Of a stretch of 64,000 bases of DNA, positions 11,941-23,371 are shown piece by piece (within the stretch, counting starts at the first letter, position 1; every line of letters begins with the position of its first letter). The notes beneath the pieces are model-generated. The model ran no database searches. It was not told where the DNA came from and saw only the letters and a list, made by a program, of their open reading frames with translations. Position numbers and translations under genes: made by a program. The stretch covers positions 10,782,740 through 10,846,739 of the forward strand of contig JAJEKV010000008.1 of the NCBI GenBank assembly GCA_021234155.1, written 5' to 3'. Origin of the DNA: Isoetes taiwanensis. Its lineage: Eukaryota; Streptophyta; Lycopodiopsida; Isoetales; Isoetaceae.

Positions 11941-13842
11941 GTAGATATTATTTGGACCCCATGTGTTTTTTCTTGGAAGAATGAGTCACTGGTAACATCT
12001 GGCCCCAGGACTAAGAACAACGAGATGAAGGATGAGAGAGCATAAAAAGAACCATGTTGCACCCTCTTTGTGATTTGATGCCTTTGACAAGCACATAACA
12101 ATGTTCCATACAAATTAAAGTTGTCAGTTGACTCATGTAGACAACATGACTTTGGCATGTCCAATACACATTTGCCATGGAATTTCATGATCTATGTTGT
12201 ATAGCTAAAATCTTTGGCATGTTCACTGTATGTTTCCCTATTCAAAATGAACGCAGTATTAATGAAGAGGATAATTGTGTCTATTAAGAGATCTCTTTGT
12301 TTGTCTAGCTTCATTGGTTATATTGTCCATTCAATTATAGCTCGGTCCCTTCAATAACGTATTCAATTGTAATATGGTTTATCACGAATTTATAGCTTGC
12401 ACCTTATCATGGATGTATAGATTAAAGAATGTGGTATTTGAACAAGATAAATCTTTGAGGACTGAAATCTCAGGTCAATGCATGGCTTGCATATAAAGTG
12501 ATGCTTTTTAGGGTTCAATTCCCTTCATGTTTTTTTGGCAATATTTGCTACCACAAAAATGTTTTATCATAGATAAGATGGTAATAGCTAAATTACGAAA
12601 ATAAACAGGTACGTTCCAAATTAATCTCCAAAAATTGTTGTTGGTTCATTTCTACAAGTGGATCTGAGATAGGTAGATAGGGAGACCGATGTAATGTCCT
12701 CTAATTTATGCAATGACAAATGGTCTAACTGTATTTGCTTCTTCATGCAGGGTAACATTATTTTTTCATATAGGATAACCATGCCATAGAATTGCTTCCA
12801 TGGCATAAGGGTAAGAATTATGGTGGCATTTAACCAACTTAAATGGCTTGCGTAGTGATTGGAAAGTAGTGTGTCTTCCATCTCCATCACACTTGATCAT
12901 ACAGTCTCAAGAATGAATAAATTTAAATGCATGGATCTCTTTTTATTCAATAACAATTAGAATACGCCCAACAAAGTGGATGACATGGTGTTTGAAATGT
13001 TAAGCCTTGACAAAAGAATTTATACCATTCAATCTTACATCCACTAAATGTCTCTAGCCTTGATTCGTTGAATAAGTATCTCTAGCATATTGCCTAGTGA
13101 AAGGTTAGTTAAAGCAATGATGGCATGGGCATATTCTCAAAATTCTAGTGCCAGCTTGAGTCCAGATTATACAACACTACTCTAGGTTAAATTTCTTAGG
13201 TTTCAAACTAACACCAAATATGCTATTCACACCATTCCAAACTTGGTGTGTGCCGAGTGGATCCAATCTCTTAGGTTTGCAACCAAAGACATGTTTGCGG
13301 TGGTCAAAGATAGATTGCTTGTAGAAGTAACGATGAGGGAGGTTGGAAGAAAAAGAAGTTAACCACGTGAAGTTGTAATTTATTACACGAGACCTTATCT
13401 CATTTATGCTCACGATCTCCCTTCTCAAGTTAGCCTATAACTGTTGCGACTCTTGTTGCTAATTATCTTGTTGCACGTTGGCTTAACTTTGTTTGTACAA
13501 GAATCCATATAGATAGATAAATAATATTTTTTACGTCATATAGGGATATATGATAGTCATCCTAAGTAACATGATTGTACAGATATAATTTGCATGTTAG
13601 GAATGTGTTCTTTAGGACAATGTGAATCGAAGTGGTAAAATAGAACTTTACATATTTGAAAATCCAAAGACAAATACCAAGTCAAGATAGAAAACAATTT
13701 TCTGAGTCTATCTTTAAGGGAAAGGCATCTTTGGCAATGATTATTAGGTGTTGTCTAGAGCAATTGTAGTCGTCAAGTGTAGAGAAGAAAACAAAAATAG
13801 CTAGGACATGCATTTACTTATTGGAATCTTCATAGAGTGCAG
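11941..13842. other. Intergenic, no recognised gene
   Basis: AT-rich sequence. Short open stretches here (for example minus strand 12621-12890 and 13177-13428) have no recognisable domain and no convincing gene structure. Confidence 0.5.
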
Positions 13843-14633
13843 TTAGAATGCAATACTGCAAAGCAGCAAAAGCGAAACCAAAATAGATGGAAGATAGAAT
13901 TTGGAAAGAGCTGTACCACTGCAAAAAAGATTGAAAACAAAGGGAAGAGTTAGAAGTGAACAACCACGAAAAAAAAAAAAAAACAATTGAAGGACTAGGC
14001 ATACCTGTTTGGGTTATGGAATATAGGATCGGCATTGCCAGGGGGAGGAGGAGAGGAGGCAATAGGCGGGGAGGAGGAGGCGGAGGAGGCGGGGAGAACG
14101 TTAAGAGCTGAAGGCGGGGAGAAGGCAGGAGGAGGCAGGGAGGAGGCAGGAGGAGGCGGGGAGGAGGCAGGCGGAGCGGTGCCATTAGCCGAAACGAAAA
14201 TCAAAACCTCTCCGTCGTTCTCTAGGTAAATTTTGAGAGCATCCATGTGAGCAATCTCATAATCTGTGAGATTGTGGATGTTGAGATAGGAGTCATTGGT
14301 CCTCACTGCAATATACCCCCCGTCATCCAACGCAAGCTCACATACATCATCGAACAATCCTTGCATTGTCACCGGTCCCCAGAATTGAACAACTTGAGCA
14401 CTCGCGTTTGACTCTACCAGATAACAATTCATATCATATTCAGTATCATTGTATGTTATTTCCATATGCAGGTAATTAACTTTGTTTGCCGAAATTTGGA
14501 AAATGTCGAACTGTGGAAATGTGTCGCTAGCATTTGGTTTCATGGATGCAAAAACATTATATGTTTCTCCATGAACTAATACACTTAAACGACAGATTAA
14601 CGCCCCTAAGAGGAGAGCCTTCTTTGCATCCAT
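13843..14633 (-). CDS. GPI-anchored proline-rich cell-surface protein, two exons
   Basis: Exon 1 (14633 down to 14005) starts with MDAKKALLLGALICRL, a signal peptide. A domain of about 150 residues with several sequons (NAS, NDT, NDS, NLT, NGT) follows, then a linker of repeated PPPP, SSPPP and SPP. The exon ends at CAG before GTATGCC. A pyrimidine tract and TTTTTTGCAG allow splicing to 13918, an 86-bp intron. The join is in frame and adds a last exon ending at TAA 13845-13843 that encodes a small-residue stretch and then a hydrophobic tail (FYLPSILVSLLLLCSIAF), which is a GPI-attachment signal. Signal peptide, glycosylated domain, Pro/Ser linker and GPI signal is the layout of arabinogalactan-like chimeric proteins. 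The globular domain is not recognised. Upstream in-frame ATGs exist (14696, 14831) but would bury the signal peptide. Confidence 0.75.
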
Positions 14634-14721
14634 CTCTCCTCCTGTATTGGCCTCTACAAAATCGCTGCTTGCTTCTGCTCCACAAAGCTGCCCCATTTTA
14701 AGGGCACAAAGATAAAGGGGG

Positions 14722-14746
14722 GAGGTTATTTCTTGCCACGTGGCAC
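14722..14746. promoter_or_regulatory. G-box module upstream of the GPI-anchored protein gene
   Basis: TGCCACGTGGCA at 14734-14745 is preceded on the plus strand by GGAGGTTATTTCTT. The second module near 11700 has the same flank on its minus strand. It lies about 100 bp upstream of the ATG at 14633. The G-box core is palindromic; the flank is reversed relative to gene direction compared with the 620-aa gene. Confidence 0.5.
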
Positions 14747-14989
14747 TATATGAACCACGCCCCGTATCGACCTTGCTGGGAGGGAAGTTTGCCCTTAGCA
14801 AGAAAAGCGGCATGTAAGGGAGGGTGCCCACCTACGGTTTGCCAATGACTAAATCTTAATTAATATGGTCTGAAATATGCCAAATCTGAGATGTTTTTGA
14901 TGGAATTGCTTCCCTAGATCCCAATGCACATAAGCATTTTTTTTTTTCAAGAAAATCAGTAGCATCAGCAAGGAATTTGGACTTAAAAC

Positions 14990-15320
14990 AAGGTAGTTTT
15001 CTGCCCCTTATGGTGATTTGATGGCCCACATGGTGATAGGAGTTTGGTGACCTCCCTGCCCTTTGTGGTGAGCTACAAGACCTGTATGGTGCAACATACT
15101 GCCATTATGGTTTGTCACATGCCTTTAGATGGTGAAGGGCGTAGTATAGCACAGTTATAGTCTGGTCCCTTGAAGGTTAGATGCCCCAGCCTATTTGGTG
15201 CAGTCTGGTCCCTTGAAGGTTAGGTGCCCCAACCTATTTGGTGCACCTGTTACCATAATGGTGCAATGATTATCCAACACGGAGCAGCAACAGACTCGAT
15301 TGGTGATCCAACTACCTATA
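14990..15320 (+). repeat. Cluster of ATGGTG-type motifs
   Basis: TATGGTG, CATGGTG, TTGGTG or TGTGGTG occurs roughly every 20-35 bp, with a partly duplicated segment CTGGTCCCTTGAAGGTTAG at about 15160 and 15205. The density resembles subterminal binding sites of a DNA transposon, and the pogo-like gene lies 600 bp away. No matching end was found. Confidence 0.4.
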
Positions 15321-15911
15321 GAAGTTGACAACTTTTCCAATTCAGTGCATGTTCAAACCATTGGCTTATATTAAATACAATTGTAGCAGAACATTTACCT
15401 TCCATTGCATTGCAGGTTGGGACATGCTAACCACTTCCAGCACCTTGCACCCTTGTTAAAGGCCAAATTCTGCCTAAATCTTACCAACTGGAATGAGGGG
15501 AATTGAACCCCTGTAGCATTGGCAGCCACTTCCAAACATTCCAGCTGCAAAATCAACAAACATGTTAGTGGGGAATGGGCAGAGGATCACCTCTGCCCAT
15601 GCAAAAACTGGGATAGGGGGGTAAGTAATCTTACCTGATAACAATTGCATACTTCCCCAAATGTCTTTCAGCAAATAAAGTTCAATACAAACTATCATTT
15701 ACATCATAAACATGATTATTGCAGCAAATAACAATAAAAATTACAGTACACATGAATGATACCAAACTAGTTTATCTGATTCATTCATTTGTTGAGCCAC
15801 AAACGTGCTGCCCCTAACAATTACTGATGTTAATGCTTAACTCAAGCACTTACATGTATACAAAATTGATCTGAGTTATAAAACAAAATTGGAAGCATTG
15901 TCTTTGTCTGC
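15321..15911. other. Sequence downstream of the pogo-like gene
   Basis: No gene is recognised. It probably includes the 3' untranslated region of the transposase gene that ends at 15912. Confidence 0.4.
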
Positions 15912-18389
15912 TTACAACCCCAATTTCTTCAAGTGAGCTTCTGCTTCCTCCCTATATAAATCATCCAGGCATTTGGTTTTCTTCCCAATTCCAGTATCTT
16001 CAGAATCATCACTAAAACTAGGAGTGCTGGGCCTGGGACCACAATTGTTGATTTTGTCCCCAACATCCCTACCATGATAGGCATCAGGTTCAGTCCAAAA
16101 ATCAGCAACATTTTCAAAGGGTTTAGCCATCTCTACCTTTTGTTTCTTTCTTCTCTCATCCCATGAACAAATATGTGTCTCCTCAAGGCTACATGGCAAG
16201 CAAGTGTCGTCTTCTTCATATGGATCTTGGCTGTCCAAAAAGTTACTTGCCGGATCTTGATAGTGAATGTCATAGTCCTGTCCCTCCCCCTCATGGTCAT
16301 CAATGTGGTGGACAATTTGTGCTGGCACATCAGGAATAATATGTCCAGCAAGATCATGTACTTTAGGGGCATATCCCCTTCTCAACATTAGCCTCATCCT
16401 TGCCCTCCTCCTAGCCTTAATAACCTCCTTCGAGAAAGGCCTAGAAGGGCCAAAAATCTGATCAAGGCTTAATTTTCTCTTGCCATCTCCATTAAACAGT
16501 ACAGCCCTCATTTTCTTAGCATTCTCTTCTAGCCTTTTTTCAGCACACTTTTCTGCCTCCTTCAAGGCCTTGGCCTCCATCCTTACCTTCAGCGCATGCT
16601 CCTTGACAATCTTTTTTTGAGCTTGATGCTTTTCTTCCCTTAGTCTACTAGCCTCCACCTGCCTCTTATGCTCATCCAGCTTAGCTTTGATCATCTCATC
16701 TGAGGTAACCATGAGCTTATGAGCTAATACAATTGGCAACTTACTTCTCTTGGCTCTAGCAAGAGTGCTAGAACTTCCCCTTATATTGGCAGCCACTACA
16801 ACTGGAGCAGGTCCATTAACATGCATGTTTAGGACATGAGATGTGGCTGCACCAACATCTGCAACAACAGCAAGGCGTGGACCAGCAATGGGTGGAGGTG
16901 CAACAGCAGGGCTTGGACCAGAAACATTAGCAAGGCTTTGAGCAACAATAGGTGCAGCAGCATCACAAACAGTGGCAACATCATAAACATTAGCATCATG
17001 CACATTAGGCACATTAGCAAGATTCACATCTGCTCCCTCCTCTTCATCTACTCCCGCCTCTTCACCCTCATCCTCACTATCCCTTACAACCAAATTTTCA
17101 GCAATTGGGTCAGGTTGCACAACCATCTTCCATGGCCATATACCTGTTTTGGCAAATCCTGCTTTAATATTGTTAACACTCAATGATTGTCTAAGTGCAG
17201 CAGAGACCAATGCTGCCATGTCTTCTTTGGAAGGCTCAAGAATTTGGTCCTGATCCCTCATGTATTTGGATCTAAGATCCTTAAAAGCTCCTTTCATGGG
17301 GCCAAAGCATGATACATCAAGAGGTTGAAGTTTGTGAGACGTATGTGGTGGCAGTCTAAATATGTGCAAGCCAATTTCCTTGGCATGTTGAATGACTTTC
17401 AGATTCACATGTGATCCATGGCCATCACAGATCAGCAAGTGAGGATTTTCTGGACTGATTCCTCCAGGCACATTATTTTTGAAGTGTTCTAGCCATGCAT
17501 CAAAAAGATCATTCGTAATCCATGCCTTTGGCTGATATGACATGGCTGCTCTTGGCTCACATCCAGCAAGAAGGTCTCTGTCCCTTAGTTTCTTTCCCTT
17601 AAAGACATAAAGATTGGAAAGGCTTTGGCCTGCTGCATTTATGCAACACAAGACAGTTAGCCATTCCCTATTCTTAGGGATGGTTTGAGTAATATTTCTG
17701 TCTCCTTTTCTTGCAATAATCCTCATCCCTGATCTGCTACCAGCCTGCACCCCAATTTCATCACAATTCCATATTCTGGCTGGATCAAAATTAAATTCAT
17801 CATAAGCTTTCCTTAGGCCAGTGTAGAAGGCAGTTAAGTTGGCAGAATTAAGCGCCTTCACTCTTTGCACCTCCACACATTGTGTGGATCTAAGAGACAC
17901 CTCAGGATGTCTAACCTTGAAGCTTCTCCACCATTTGTCTCCAGGGATTCCATTCTTGAAGCAAGTGTTTCTATTGGCACACATATCTGCTGCCTTCTCT
18001 CTCATAACTCCAAGAGATACTCCTCTCCCTTCATCACACAACTGCAAGGCCCATTCAACCAACTGATTTTCTTCATCTATGGTCAGGCCTTTAGGTTTAG
18101 ATCCTCCCTTGACCTCACACTCACCATACACCCATCTGGTTAATGTGGTAGCAGGAATGCCATAATGCAAAGAGGCTTTTTTGATGGACATGCCATCATC
18201 TACAGAATCTAACGCTTCTTTCATTGCCTCCATAGTCCACGCTCCCCTCTTAACACATCTAATTCTTTTGCTACCAAGGGATGATGGAGGAACATGAGTA
18301 TGGATTAAGGGTCTGCTAGGCTTTCTCACTTTGTCACTCTTTGGATCAGTGGCTGGAGGAGGAACAATCTTCCTGCCTCGAAGATGCAT
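15912..18389 (-). CDS. Pogo/Tigger-like DDE transposase, 825 aa
   Basis: One open frame from ATG at 18389. Residues about 48-92 form a Psq-type helix-turn-helix (RGAWTMEAMKEAL, then SIKKASLHYGIP and TLTRW), and about 100-170 a CENP-B-like second DNA-binding part. The catalytic DDE_1 domain spans about 203-375, with D210 in WNCDE, D322 in LLICDGHGSH and D358 in LQPLD. D322 to D358 leaves 35 residues, within the range of pogo-type DDD enzymes. The C-terminal half has acidic and Val/Ala/Pro-rich linkers and a Lys/Glu-rich probable coiled coil (about 545-650). Such proteins cut and paste DNA at TA sites or survive as domesticated DNA-binding proteins. The frame and all three acidic residues are intact. 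I could not define terminal inverted repeats, so both an active element and a domesticated gene remain possible. Confidence 0.9.
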   Translation of the reverse strand: MHLRGRKIVPPPATDPKSDKVRKPSRPLIHTHVPPSSLGSKRIRCVKRGAWTMEAMKEALDSVDDGMSIKKASLHYGIPATTLTRWVYGECEVKGGSKPKGLTIDEENQLVEWALQLCDEGRGVSLGVMREKAADMCANRNTCFKNGIPGDKWWRSFKVRHPEVSLRSTQCVEVQRVKALNSANLTAFYTGLRKAYDEFNFDPARIWNCDEIGVQAGSRSGMRIIARKGDRNITQTIPKNREWLTVLCCINAAGQSLSNLYVFKGKKLRDRDLLAGCEPRAAMSYQPKAWITNDLFDAWLEHFKNNVPGGISPENPHLLICDGHGSHVNLKVIQHAKEIGLHIFRLPPHTSHKLQPLDVSCFGPMKGAFKDLRSKYMRDQDQILEPSKEDMAALVSAALRQSLSVNNIKAGFAKTGIWPWKMVVQPDPIAENLVVRDSEDEGEEAGVDEEEGADVNLANVPNVHDANVYDVATVCDAAAPIVAQSLANVSGPSPAVAPPPIAGPRLAVVADVGAATSHVLNMHVNGPAPVVVAANIRGSSSTLARAKRSKLPIVLAHKLMVTSDEMIKAKLDEHKRQVEASRLREEKHQAQKKIVKEHALKVRMEAKALKEAEKCAEKRLEENAKKMRAVLFNGDGKRKLSLDQIFGPSRPFSKEVIKARRRARMRLMLRRGYAPKVHDLAGHIIPDVPAQIVHHIDDHEGEGQDYDIHYQDPASNFLDSQDPYEEDDTCLPCSLEETHICSWDERRKKQKVEMAKPFENVADFWTEPDAYHGRDVGDKINNCGPRPSTPSFSDDSEDTGIGKKTKCLDDLYREEAEAHLKKLGL

Positions 18390-19490
18390 GATGAATAAAA
18401 TAAGCTCAAGTAGAAATTAAAGCCAGATATGGAAAAAGAGTGCAGAATCCTTACTGTTACTTGCTCATCCGATTCTTGAGGTTCCTTTAAATAAGAACTC
18501 AGAATCTGCAATGGAGGGAATTAATTTGGAGGGAATTATGGGAGGGAACTTAGATTATCACAAAACATTGGAGGGAAAATTAAACCTGTGGACGAGGATG
18601 AGGCCAGCATATCAATCCAATTTTCCATGCATCTTGACTGTCCATAACCACATGCATGCATGCAGTTCCTAAATAGAAAAAGAGAAAAAAAGCAACTGTA
18701 AGATTTTGTCAAATTTATGAAATACGAAATTCTAATGGCTAAACTTAGCTTCTGTGTTGATTCTGCATAGATTTGGCGCCTTATTTCCCTCCAAAATCGA
18801 TGATCCAGCTTCAAATGTCACCATTCAAGAGCTTTGGAGGTCGCCATTCAAAACCGTAAAGGCATTCTTGAGGATGTTTTCAGATTCGTTGCAGTCTAGC
18901 TAGGCGCCAATGGAATCATAGGATAATCCACTATGGTGTAGGCTAGCTCCATCACAGGACAGAAGGCATGGCGTCGTGCTCCTCCAAGAAACCCTAAAGC
19001 CTTCTCTCAAAACCCTAAAGAGAACGTCCCTGGTTCGTTGTGGCAGAGCGGGAACCCTAACGGTTGTTAGAGGTTACTGTCTCACGCGTGTGCAGGTTAC
19101 CGTCAATTGGGGGGTTAATTAGAAGAAATGGCTTTAGCCCACCTTCTAGGATCAATAGGATTGAATGGGGTCTAGGCCTAGAACAGTGTGGGATAAACTT
19201 TAAAAACCTAACAAGTATATTTCCTGTAAAATTTAAGTTAGGCAGAAGGAGCTTATGAAAATCTAGATTTCATCCGAAAAAATATAAAGAAACCCACAAT
19301 TGACCGGAAAACTTCTTGCAATTTTTTTTCCTTGTCAGAAATTTCGATTTGAGCAGGTAGGATGCTAGGTTTCCTAGGAATTTGGCATACACTGATCTAG
19401 AACACATCAAAACGATGCCCACATCCTCTTTAAAATCCCCCCATAAAAAAACCCTTGAAAATCCCTTTTTCGTGGAATGGACATGATTTT
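18390..19490. other. Upstream region of the pogo-like gene
   Basis: TTGGAGGGAA recurs at about 18513, 18528, 18541 and 18570, with its complement TTTCCCTCCA at about 18786. The GGAGGGAA cluster could be subterminal sites of the element, but this is not demonstrated. AAACCCTAAAG occurs twice near 18990-19020. No other gene is seen. Confidence 0.35.
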
Positions 19491-19545
19491 AAGAATAGAA
19501 TAGAATAGATTTTTTAACGTCCACGGAGACCAATAGGTCATGTTG
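19491..19545 (-). mobile_element. LINE/SINE 3' end fragment
   Basis: On the minus strand this reads GACCTATTGGTCTCCGTGG, ACGTTAAAAAA, then a (TCTAT)n-type tail. The same end is found near 35870, 62775 and, in variant form, 32120. Only the 3' tip is recognisable here. Confidence 0.6.
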
Positions 19546-19559
19546 GCCACAATCCGCCA

Positions 19560-20230
19560 TTGTCAAATTTATATCATTATTTCAAATTTCCTTTATATCC
19601 CCCATTGTCATATGCAAACTTCATACCCCTTTCTCGCAACTAATGTTCATAACCCCTTTTCTCACAATTAATATGCATACCCCTTTCTATCTACAATATC
19701 CCATTGAAGATTTCTTTATTTATACCCCGTTTCGACATATGCAATATTCGTACCCCATTTCTTGCAACCAATGTTCATACCCCTTTTCGCAACAATCCCT
19801 TTTTTTTTTTTTTGTAGTTTAATATCCCATTACTCCATTCATACACCTCTTCTCAACCATCCCCCTTTTGTGATCTTATAGTTTAATATCCCCTTTGTCA
19901 GTTAATACCTCTTTTCTCAACAATACTCCCTTTGTAATTATGTAGTTTAATACCCCCTTAAAAATCTTTTTATTTATACCCCCTTCCCATATGCAGTGTT
20001 CATACGCCTTTCCTCACAACCAGTGTCCATACCCCTTACGCAACACCCCCCTTCCCCCCTCTTATATGTGTTATAAATTGAAATCCTCCCATCGAAAATT
20101 CTTTCAGTTGTGCCTCGTTCCACATGCAATGTGTTCCGTTTCCATATGCAATGTGTATACTCGTTTCTGGCGCCAATCCCCCTTCCTATTTTTATAAATT
20201 AATATTCCCTTATCATGGCCTCCCGTTTTC
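19560..20230. repeat. Degenerate pyrimidine-rich repeat
   Basis: Phrases such as ATGCAATGTTCATACCCC, TTTCTCGCAACCAATG and GTAGTTTAATATCCCC recur many times with variation, including poly-T interruptions. It looks like a decayed tandem repeat with a unit of roughly 100 bp or less. There is no coding potential. Confidence 0.5.
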
Positions 20231-20958
20231 TAGTTTTTTTCACCATAGAGATGATAGAACTTCATAATCAAAACTGAAATATAGAAGAACTTACGCATGT
20301 GCAAAAAGAAGTACAATATTAAAAAAAAAAATCCAGTCCACACTAGCCATGGCATCAACCAACTAGTCGTGACATCAACACAGGTCAACCCCTTATGCAG
20401 TCTTATCAGTTCGTACTAGGATCAAGATCCATGATGACACTATCCGCCATGGAATACCAAGTATTTTGTTCAAAACACTAAATTATCCATACTATGGTTC
20501 AGATAAAGAATAAATAGGTCATAAGACCATTGGTCTACAACTAGTAGAAAATACAAGTACATAAATAGAGCCAAGTTCCATCTATATCTTTTGCAACTGG
20601 TATAACAGGGTAATAAAAGTGAGCCAGTGCCCCATGAAACCATATATGCTAATAAATCCTATGCAAAATGCCAATGTGGATACAAAGGATTATGCAGATC
20701 CTTAAGACCATGTTTCTTTTGGCCATAAGTCTTACTTCCTTAGATGTCGAAAATTTTAAGGTATATTCTGAAAAGACCTAAGGCCATCTTTTATTTTCCA
20801 CTAAAGTTACTTTTCAAACACAAGTTCGTGTAGACTACAGGAAACTAAAGTATCTTTCAGTTCCAAAAGTAAATAAAGCCACTTTAAACATTTGACAATG
20901 CATGCTAGGTACGCGTGAGCTCTGGGTTCCTAACCCAGTTGGGTGGGTCAGATCTCGC
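20231..20958. other. Intergenic, nothing recognised
   Basis: AT-rich sequence with no gene, repeat or structured element that I can support. Confidence 0.4.
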
Positions 20959-20959
20959 A

Positions 20960-20993
20960 GGGGAAGGGGAAGGGGAAGGGGAAGGGGAAGGGG
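20960..20993 (+). repeat. (GGGGAA)n tract, predicted G-quadruplex
   Basis: Six GGGG runs are separated by AA (starting at 20960, 20966, 20972, 20978, 20984 and 20990). Four such runs with 2-nt loops are enough for a very stable G-quadruplex on the plus strand. Confidence 0.8.
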
Positions 20994-21008
20994 TTAGGAA
21001 CCTAGGGG

Positions 21009-21049
21009 AAGGTTACTAGAGACATACTACTGTGGTCTCTAGTAACCTT
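21009..21049. repeat. Perfect inverted repeat (15-bp arms, 11-nt loop)
   Basis: AAGGTTACTAGAGAC at 21009-21023 is exactly complementary to GTCTCTAGTAACCTT at 21035-21049. It starts 16 bp after the G-quadruplex tract. No gene is adjacent. Confidence 0.8.
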
Positions 21050-21144
21050 TGCTATCTATCATACATATTGTATTTGGAAGTTGGTATATGATACTGTATT
21101 AATATGTCTTCTAAATATTCATGTAGTGTACACAACATATGTTT

Positions 21145-21240
21145 GATACATGGGTACTATACACGTGTATACAACCCCTGCATAAGGTCTATGATACACG
21201 GGTACTGTACACGTGTACACAACCCCTGCATAAGGTCTAC
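21145..21240 (+). repeat. Two-copy 48-bp tandem repeat with palindromes
   Basis: The copies start at 21145 and 21193 and differ at a few bases. Each contains a self-complementary core, TATACACGTGTATA in the first and TGTACACGTGTACA in the second; where the copies differ, each core stays palindromic. Confidence 0.75.
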
Positions 21241-22467
21241 AATAAGGAAATTCCAGTTTACTAAAATTTTTCCCATTATAATGAAATTGTGCTTCTTAGA
21301 ATATTTAAAAATACAGGCCATAAAGCATCCAAGAGCAGTTAGCTGAATATGTTGTAGCCGCATCTTTGGCTTCTTATGCCTTGCAAATGTATACATTGCT
21401 GCACTTTCATGTTTGCAGAAGTGTGTATAATGAATGTCAAACCCCTGCAGGCTGCTATATATTGTTAAAATACTTAGAAAAGCAAGCCTGTATCAACAGG
21501 ACCATAGAGTACTATGTTTTTTTTTTTTTTATGTTTATAGTCTTCTTTGATGTAAGATTTTAATTTTTGCACTAGGGGATCAATGTACAGATTATAGTAG
21601 TGAATACCCCCTTGGGTTGCAAATGGAATAAACTACTACCTTCACATGTTGGAGTATAGTAAAATAAATAATGGTTTATTTGGTTTAAATCATATATGTT
21701 AAACAATGCATCCCTATGCATGCATGTGTTCTCAGCCTATGCATGCATGCCATTCTTAGCCTATGCATGCAAGTGCTTATGCCCGTACATGTGTAAACAC
21801 CAATTATGAAGCAACATTTTAGCTCCTAGCCTATAGATGCCGCCATGTTCATTGACTATTAGATTCCGTATGTCAATAAAACCAAACAGAAACGACTTTT
21901 ATGCATTTAACCCATGGAATAGAACTCATCTAATAACATGCACGTCATTTCATTACTTGAAATATATTATAGAGTATTCCATCTAAACCACAATCCCTGA
22001 TATAATGATGTTTTAACACTGCTATGGTCAGCCTGTCTAGTTATGATATATCTGAATAACAGTGCACATCATCAGCCATATTTCATTATTTAAATAAGAT
22101 ACCATGAAAGATGAACATACTTCATAGTCTGTTGTAAGGAAAATAGTGGATTCATTCAGTAAAGATAGGTAAAACATTTAAATATGAAGAACTCTGCCAT
22201 TATAGTCATATGTGCAGAGTTGTCACCACAAAATGCTGGCCAAATAGAACTTAAAGCATGTCTTATATGACAGAACTCATAGAATTGTTAATCAACCATA
22301 GCATTGAGCCAAAATAGCATTGAGTATGGGCTAGTGAATCTTCCCTTTCATAAAAACCTTCTGTAAGCACCATATGAGTGAGAGTGTAAGAACTGCCACC
22401 AATATTATCCATATTATAGCCAGGACACGAACTTGACACCGAAAAAAGGAAACAATAGGAAGAGAAA
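21241..22467. other. Intergenic with CATGCATG clusters
   Basis: AGCCTATGCATGCA-type phrases repeat at about 21715-21775. No gene is recognised. Confidence 0.4.
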
Positions 22468-22470
22468 CTG

Positions 22471-22790
22471 CACAAGGCCCCCAAAAAATAGTTGTTATCA
22501 GTTTTTTACAATAGTTTTTATATTAAACTATCATAATAAATTAATGTCACTAAGTGGGTTAATATGTTGCATAACCACTACTAGTTACACAGTGTGGTTC
22601 TTGTGTATGTTTTATTTTGCTAGCTTATTATCATAGTTTACCATCATGGTTCTTTATGATAGTTTGTTTATTTGGTTTATTGCTATGTTTTAGGTATGGA
22701 GAGCCATAAACCACTAGTAATTTTAGCTTTCACTTTGTGCAACTTAGAGTGGTTTCATTATGAAGTCGTCTACTCTTTTTCATATGAACT
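22471..22790 (+). repeat. Left subterminal repeat region of the CACTA-like element
   Basis: Contains ACCACTACTAG, ACCATCATGG, AAACCACTAGTAA and complements such as GTGGTTT and ATAGTTT. The mirror region is at 34430-34725. Confidence 0.55.
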
Positions 22791-23371
22791 ATACAAGAAA
22801 ATGCTAACAATTATTATTACAAAATACTAGCTAACAAATAGCAGTTTTGTCATCAAAATAGTATAGGCTCGTGCCTTAAACTTATTGTGTATGGAGACAA
22901 AAACAATGGTGCCTTGGACAATGCACTTGGTATTGGTTTATTGTGATATTGTAGGACATACTCAACTTGAAAATTATTAATGCTTTGTGAGATCAATTGA
23001 TATTGGTTTCTACAACATATTAATAAATGTTCATTGAACGCCCCATTCTTATTGTAGAGTAGAAAGACTCGCGATTCTCTATTAAGGAAGTTATGCAAGT
23101 TTTTATCTTAAAACAGCCAGGATATTGTTCTTAAAGTAACGTGGAATTTAACAAACTATCGTTAACAGTGTTAACAGTCTACACATATACGAATGAAGAT
23201 CTAGGGATTTGAACTCTCATATTTCTAATTCTTCATAGGGCTAGCATTTCTTACAGATAACATTTTCAAAGTTACCATTTTGGATGGAGATAATGACTAA
23301 ACAAACCTTTCTTGGATGGCTTTTCAAGTAGGATAACTTCCAACTAAAATTTTGATCTATTGCTGAACACA
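22791..23371. other. CACTA-like element interior, nothing recognised
   Basis: No gene or repeat can be supported between the left subterminal region and the LINE target-site duplication. Confidence 0.4.

Noticed and set aside
12621-13428. Minus-strand open frames of 83-89 codons
   Set aside because: No domain, no signal peptide and no exon structure; consistent with chance in AT-rich DNA.
14035-14229. Plus-strand open frame rich in Gly/Glu
   Set aside because: It is the antisense shadow of the proline-rich linker of the minus-strand GPI-anchored protein.
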